From contig VBCQ01000016.1 in the NCBI GenBank assembly GCA_005882155.1, positions 1-8,623 of the forward strand: a DNA stretch of 8,623 bases, in the 5' to 3' direction. Shown here piece after piece: positions 6,872-8,623 of the stretch; positions within the stretch are counted from its first letter, which is position 1, and each line of letters opens with the position of its first letter. Source of the stretch: Betaproteobacteria bacterium. GTDB taxonomy: Bacteria; Pseudomonadota; Gammaproteobacteria; Burkholderiales; Burkholderiaceae_C. Made by a program: the position numbers and the translations under genes. The notes under the pieces were generated by a model. It was not told where the DNA came from. It was given only the letters and a program-made list of their open reading frames with translations, and made no database searches.

Positions 6872-8623
6872 ATGAGACCACTCCCTCTTCCCGACGACGA
6901 AGCCGAGCGCGTGCGGCTGCTTCACGAGTTGCGGATCCTCGACACCGAGCGCGAGCCCGCGTTCGACGCCATCGCCAGATTGGCGAGCCAGCAGACCGGC
7001 TGCGCGATCGGCGCGCTGAGCCTGGTCGACACCGACCGGCAATGGTTCAAGGCGGTGGTCGGACTCGACTGGAGCGAGACGCCGCGCGACTCCGCGTTTT
7101 GCGCTCGCGCGATCCTGTCGCCCGGCGTGACGGTCATCAACGATGCACTCGCGCACGCTGATTTCGTCCGCAACCCGCTCGTCACCGGAAGCCCGCGGAT
7201 TCGCTTCTACGCCGCCGCACCCGTCGCCGTCGACGGCCACCGCCTCGGTACCGTGTGCTGTCTCGATGACCATCCGCGCAGTCCCGACGAAGGCACGCTG
7301 CGCGACCTTGTCGACTTGGCATCGCTGGCCAGCGCACTGCTGCAGGCGCGGCTGCGCGAGCGCCGCTCGCGGGTGCAGGAAGCGCGAGTGCGCACCGCCA
7401 GCCGAGCCGCCAACGATTGGCTGTGGGAGGCCGACGCCGAAGGTCGATTGACCTGGCTGTCGGACAACCTCGCGCTGCGCGAAGGCCAGAGTCCGCGGCA
7501 TCTGGTCGGCGAGCCATGGTTGCGTCCCTACGAGATGCTGGCACCGCTGCGGCCGACCGAGTGGACGCGCGGTATCGATGCGTTCGCACGCCGCGAGGCG
7601 TTTCGCGAGCTGCTGACCGACTGCCCGGTATCGCGCGGCACCATGACCGTGTCGAGCAACGGCCAGCCGGTGTTCGACACCGCGGGCCGTTTCATGGGCT
7701 TTCGCGGTGCGAGCCGCGATGTCACCACCGAGCTGCAAGTCAAACAGTCGCTCGCGTCGCTGGAAGAGCGTTGGAAGCTCGCGCTCGAGACCGGCGGCCA
7801 GGGCGTGTGGGACTGGGATGCACGCAAGAAGAGCCTGTACTTCAGCGATGCCTGGAAGGCGATCGTCGGGCACGACAGCCACGAGGTCGGCAACGGCCTG
7901 AACGAGTGGCTGAAGCGTATTCACCCCGACGACCTGCCGATGGCGAAAGCCAAGCTGTTTGCCCACATGCGCGGCGCGACGCCGCTGTACGTGGCCGAGC
8001 ACCGCATGCGCCACAAGAACGGTCACGACGTGTGGGTGCTCAACAGCGGCAAGGTGGTGCGGCGCTCGAAGACCGGCAGTGCGCTGCGCATGGTCGGAAC
8101 CTTGATCGACGTGACCACGCAGCGCAATGCCGAGATGGCACTGCGCGACAAGCAAGCTGCCGAGCTCGCGAGCCGCGCCAAGAGCGAATTCCTCTCGCGC
8201 ATGAGCCACGAGATGCGCACGCCGCTGAACGCGGTGATCGGCTTCTCGCAGCTGCTGCTGAGCCGCTCGATAGAGCCCAATACGCGCGAAGTTCGCGACT
8301 ACGCGAACCATGTGCTGCGCGCCGGCGAGCACCTGCTGGCGCTGATCAACGACGTGCTCGACCTGCAATGCGTCGAGGAAGGCCATGTCGCGCTCGAATT
8401 GGCCGACGTGCCGCTCGACCGCATCGTCGTGCGGGTTCTGGATCTGCTGTCGTCCGACGCGCAGCTGCGCGCCATTGCCTTCGACAACCACGTGCCGCCA
8501 GGAATCGTCGTTGGCGCCGACGAGCGGCGGCTGCGCCAGGTGTTGCTCAACATCGGCTCGAACGCAGTCAAGTACAACCGGCCCGCCGGCGTGGTGCGCT
8601 GGACGGTCGACTGCGCCATCGCC
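6872..8623 (+). CDS. GAF-PAS-PAS sensor histidine kinase (3' end outside window)
   Basis: The frame is open from ATG 6872 to the last base, giving 584 residues without a stop; the C-terminus is missing. Residues 8-160 are a GAF domain of the type that starts with a LLHELRILDTERE-like helix, with SLVDTDRQWFKAVVGLDWSE, CARAIL, NPLVTGSPRIRFYAAAPV and GTVCCLDD. Residues 178-288 are a divergent PAS domain, and 297-415 a clearer PAS_3-type domain (RIHPDDLP, HRMRHKNG, GTLIDVTTQR). A short coiled linker leads to the dimerisation and phosphoacceptor domain with the H box RMSHEMRTPLNAVIGF; H446 is the expected phosphorylated histidine. The ATPase domain begins near 545, and its N box (VLLNIGSNAVKYN) carries N564. 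The protein lacks obvious membrane segments and should sense a cytoplasmic signal. A response-regulator receiver domain or partner may lie beyond the edge. The ATG matches the usual start of this GAF family, but its ribosome binding site is weak. Confidence 0.93.
   Translation, partial: MRPLPLPDDEAERVRLLHELRILDTEREPAFDAIARLASQQTGCAIGALSLVDTDRQWFKAVVGLDWSETPRDSAFCARAILSPGVTVINDALAHADFVRNPLVTGSPRIRFYAAAPVAVDGHRLGTVCCLDDHPRSPDEGTLRDLVDLASLASALLQARLRERRSRVQEARVRTASRAANDWLWEADAEGRLTWLSDNLALREGQSPRHLVGEPWLRPYEMLAPLRPTEWTRGIDAFARREAFRELLTDCPVSRGTMTVSSNGQPVFDTAGRFMGFRGASRDVTTELQVKQSLASLEERWKLALETGGQGVWDWDARKKSLYFSDAWKAIVGHDSHEVGNGLNEWLKRIHPDDLPMAKAKLFAHMRGATPLYVAEHRMRHKNGHDVWVLNSGKVVRRSKTGSALRMVGTLIDVTTQRNAEMALRDKQAAELASRAKSEFLSRMSHEMRTPLNAVIGFSQLLLSRSIEPNTREVRDYANHVLRAGEHLLALINDVLDLQCVEEGHVALELADVPLDRIVVRVLDLLSSDAQLRAIAFDNHVPPGIVVGADERRLRQVLLNIGSNAVKYNRPAGVVRWTVDCAIA

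Noticed and set aside
6767..8491. A 574-residue open frame on the minus strand opposite the histidine kinase
   Set aside because: The plus strand encodes a clear GAF-PAS-PAS-HisKA protein over the same bases; the antisense product is low-complexity and matches no family I know.

Overview
The window looks like a chromosomal segment of a GC-rich betaproteobacterium. The most likely group is Burkholderiales, in the neighbourhood of Rubrivivax, Methylibium and Rhizobacter. I infer this from GC-biased codon use, the DnaG and RpoD sequence types, and a sigma-70 factor of about 738 residues with a long lysine/alanine-rich N-terminus. The genus is a guess.

Layout from left to right. (1) Positions 1-397 hold the C-terminal end of an EAL-domain cyclic-di-GMP phosphodiesterase, cut by the window edge. 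(2) Positions 407-1108, minus strand, encode a secreted or membrane-tethered protein with a TonB C-terminal domain, convergent with the EAL gene. (3) After a 171-base divergent spacer, dnaG (primase) starts at a GTG at 1280 and is followed by rpoD (primary sigma factor, ATG at 3451). This is the dnaG-rpoD part of the macromolecular synthesis operon; rpsU is not directly upstream. A near-consensus sigma-70 promoter (TTGACG, 17 bases, GATAAT) overlaps the dnaG stop codon and should give rpoD its own transcript with a leader of about 300 nt. (4) Positions 5668-5824 hold a small patchwork: two extra copies of the last codons of rpoD, differing from the real end only by silent changes, with a cluster of three hairpins between the first two copies. 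(5) Positions 5825-6751 encode a class III nucleotide cyclase fused to an FHA domain. (6) From 6872 to the right edge runs a GAF-PAS-PAS-histidine kinase, cut by the window.

How the genes fit together. dnaG and rpoD are core replication and transcription genes. The genes on both sides are signalling proteins (cyclic-di-GMP turnover, cyclic nucleotide synthesis with phosphothreonine recognition, two-component sensing), but nothing in the sequence links them into one pathway. The most unusual feature is the silent-variant triplication of the rpoD 3' end. It resembles the scar left when integrating DNA replaces the 3' end of a conserved gene, or repeated allele replacement at rpoD. I see no tRNA, rRNA, CRISPR array, transposase or integrase gene in the window.
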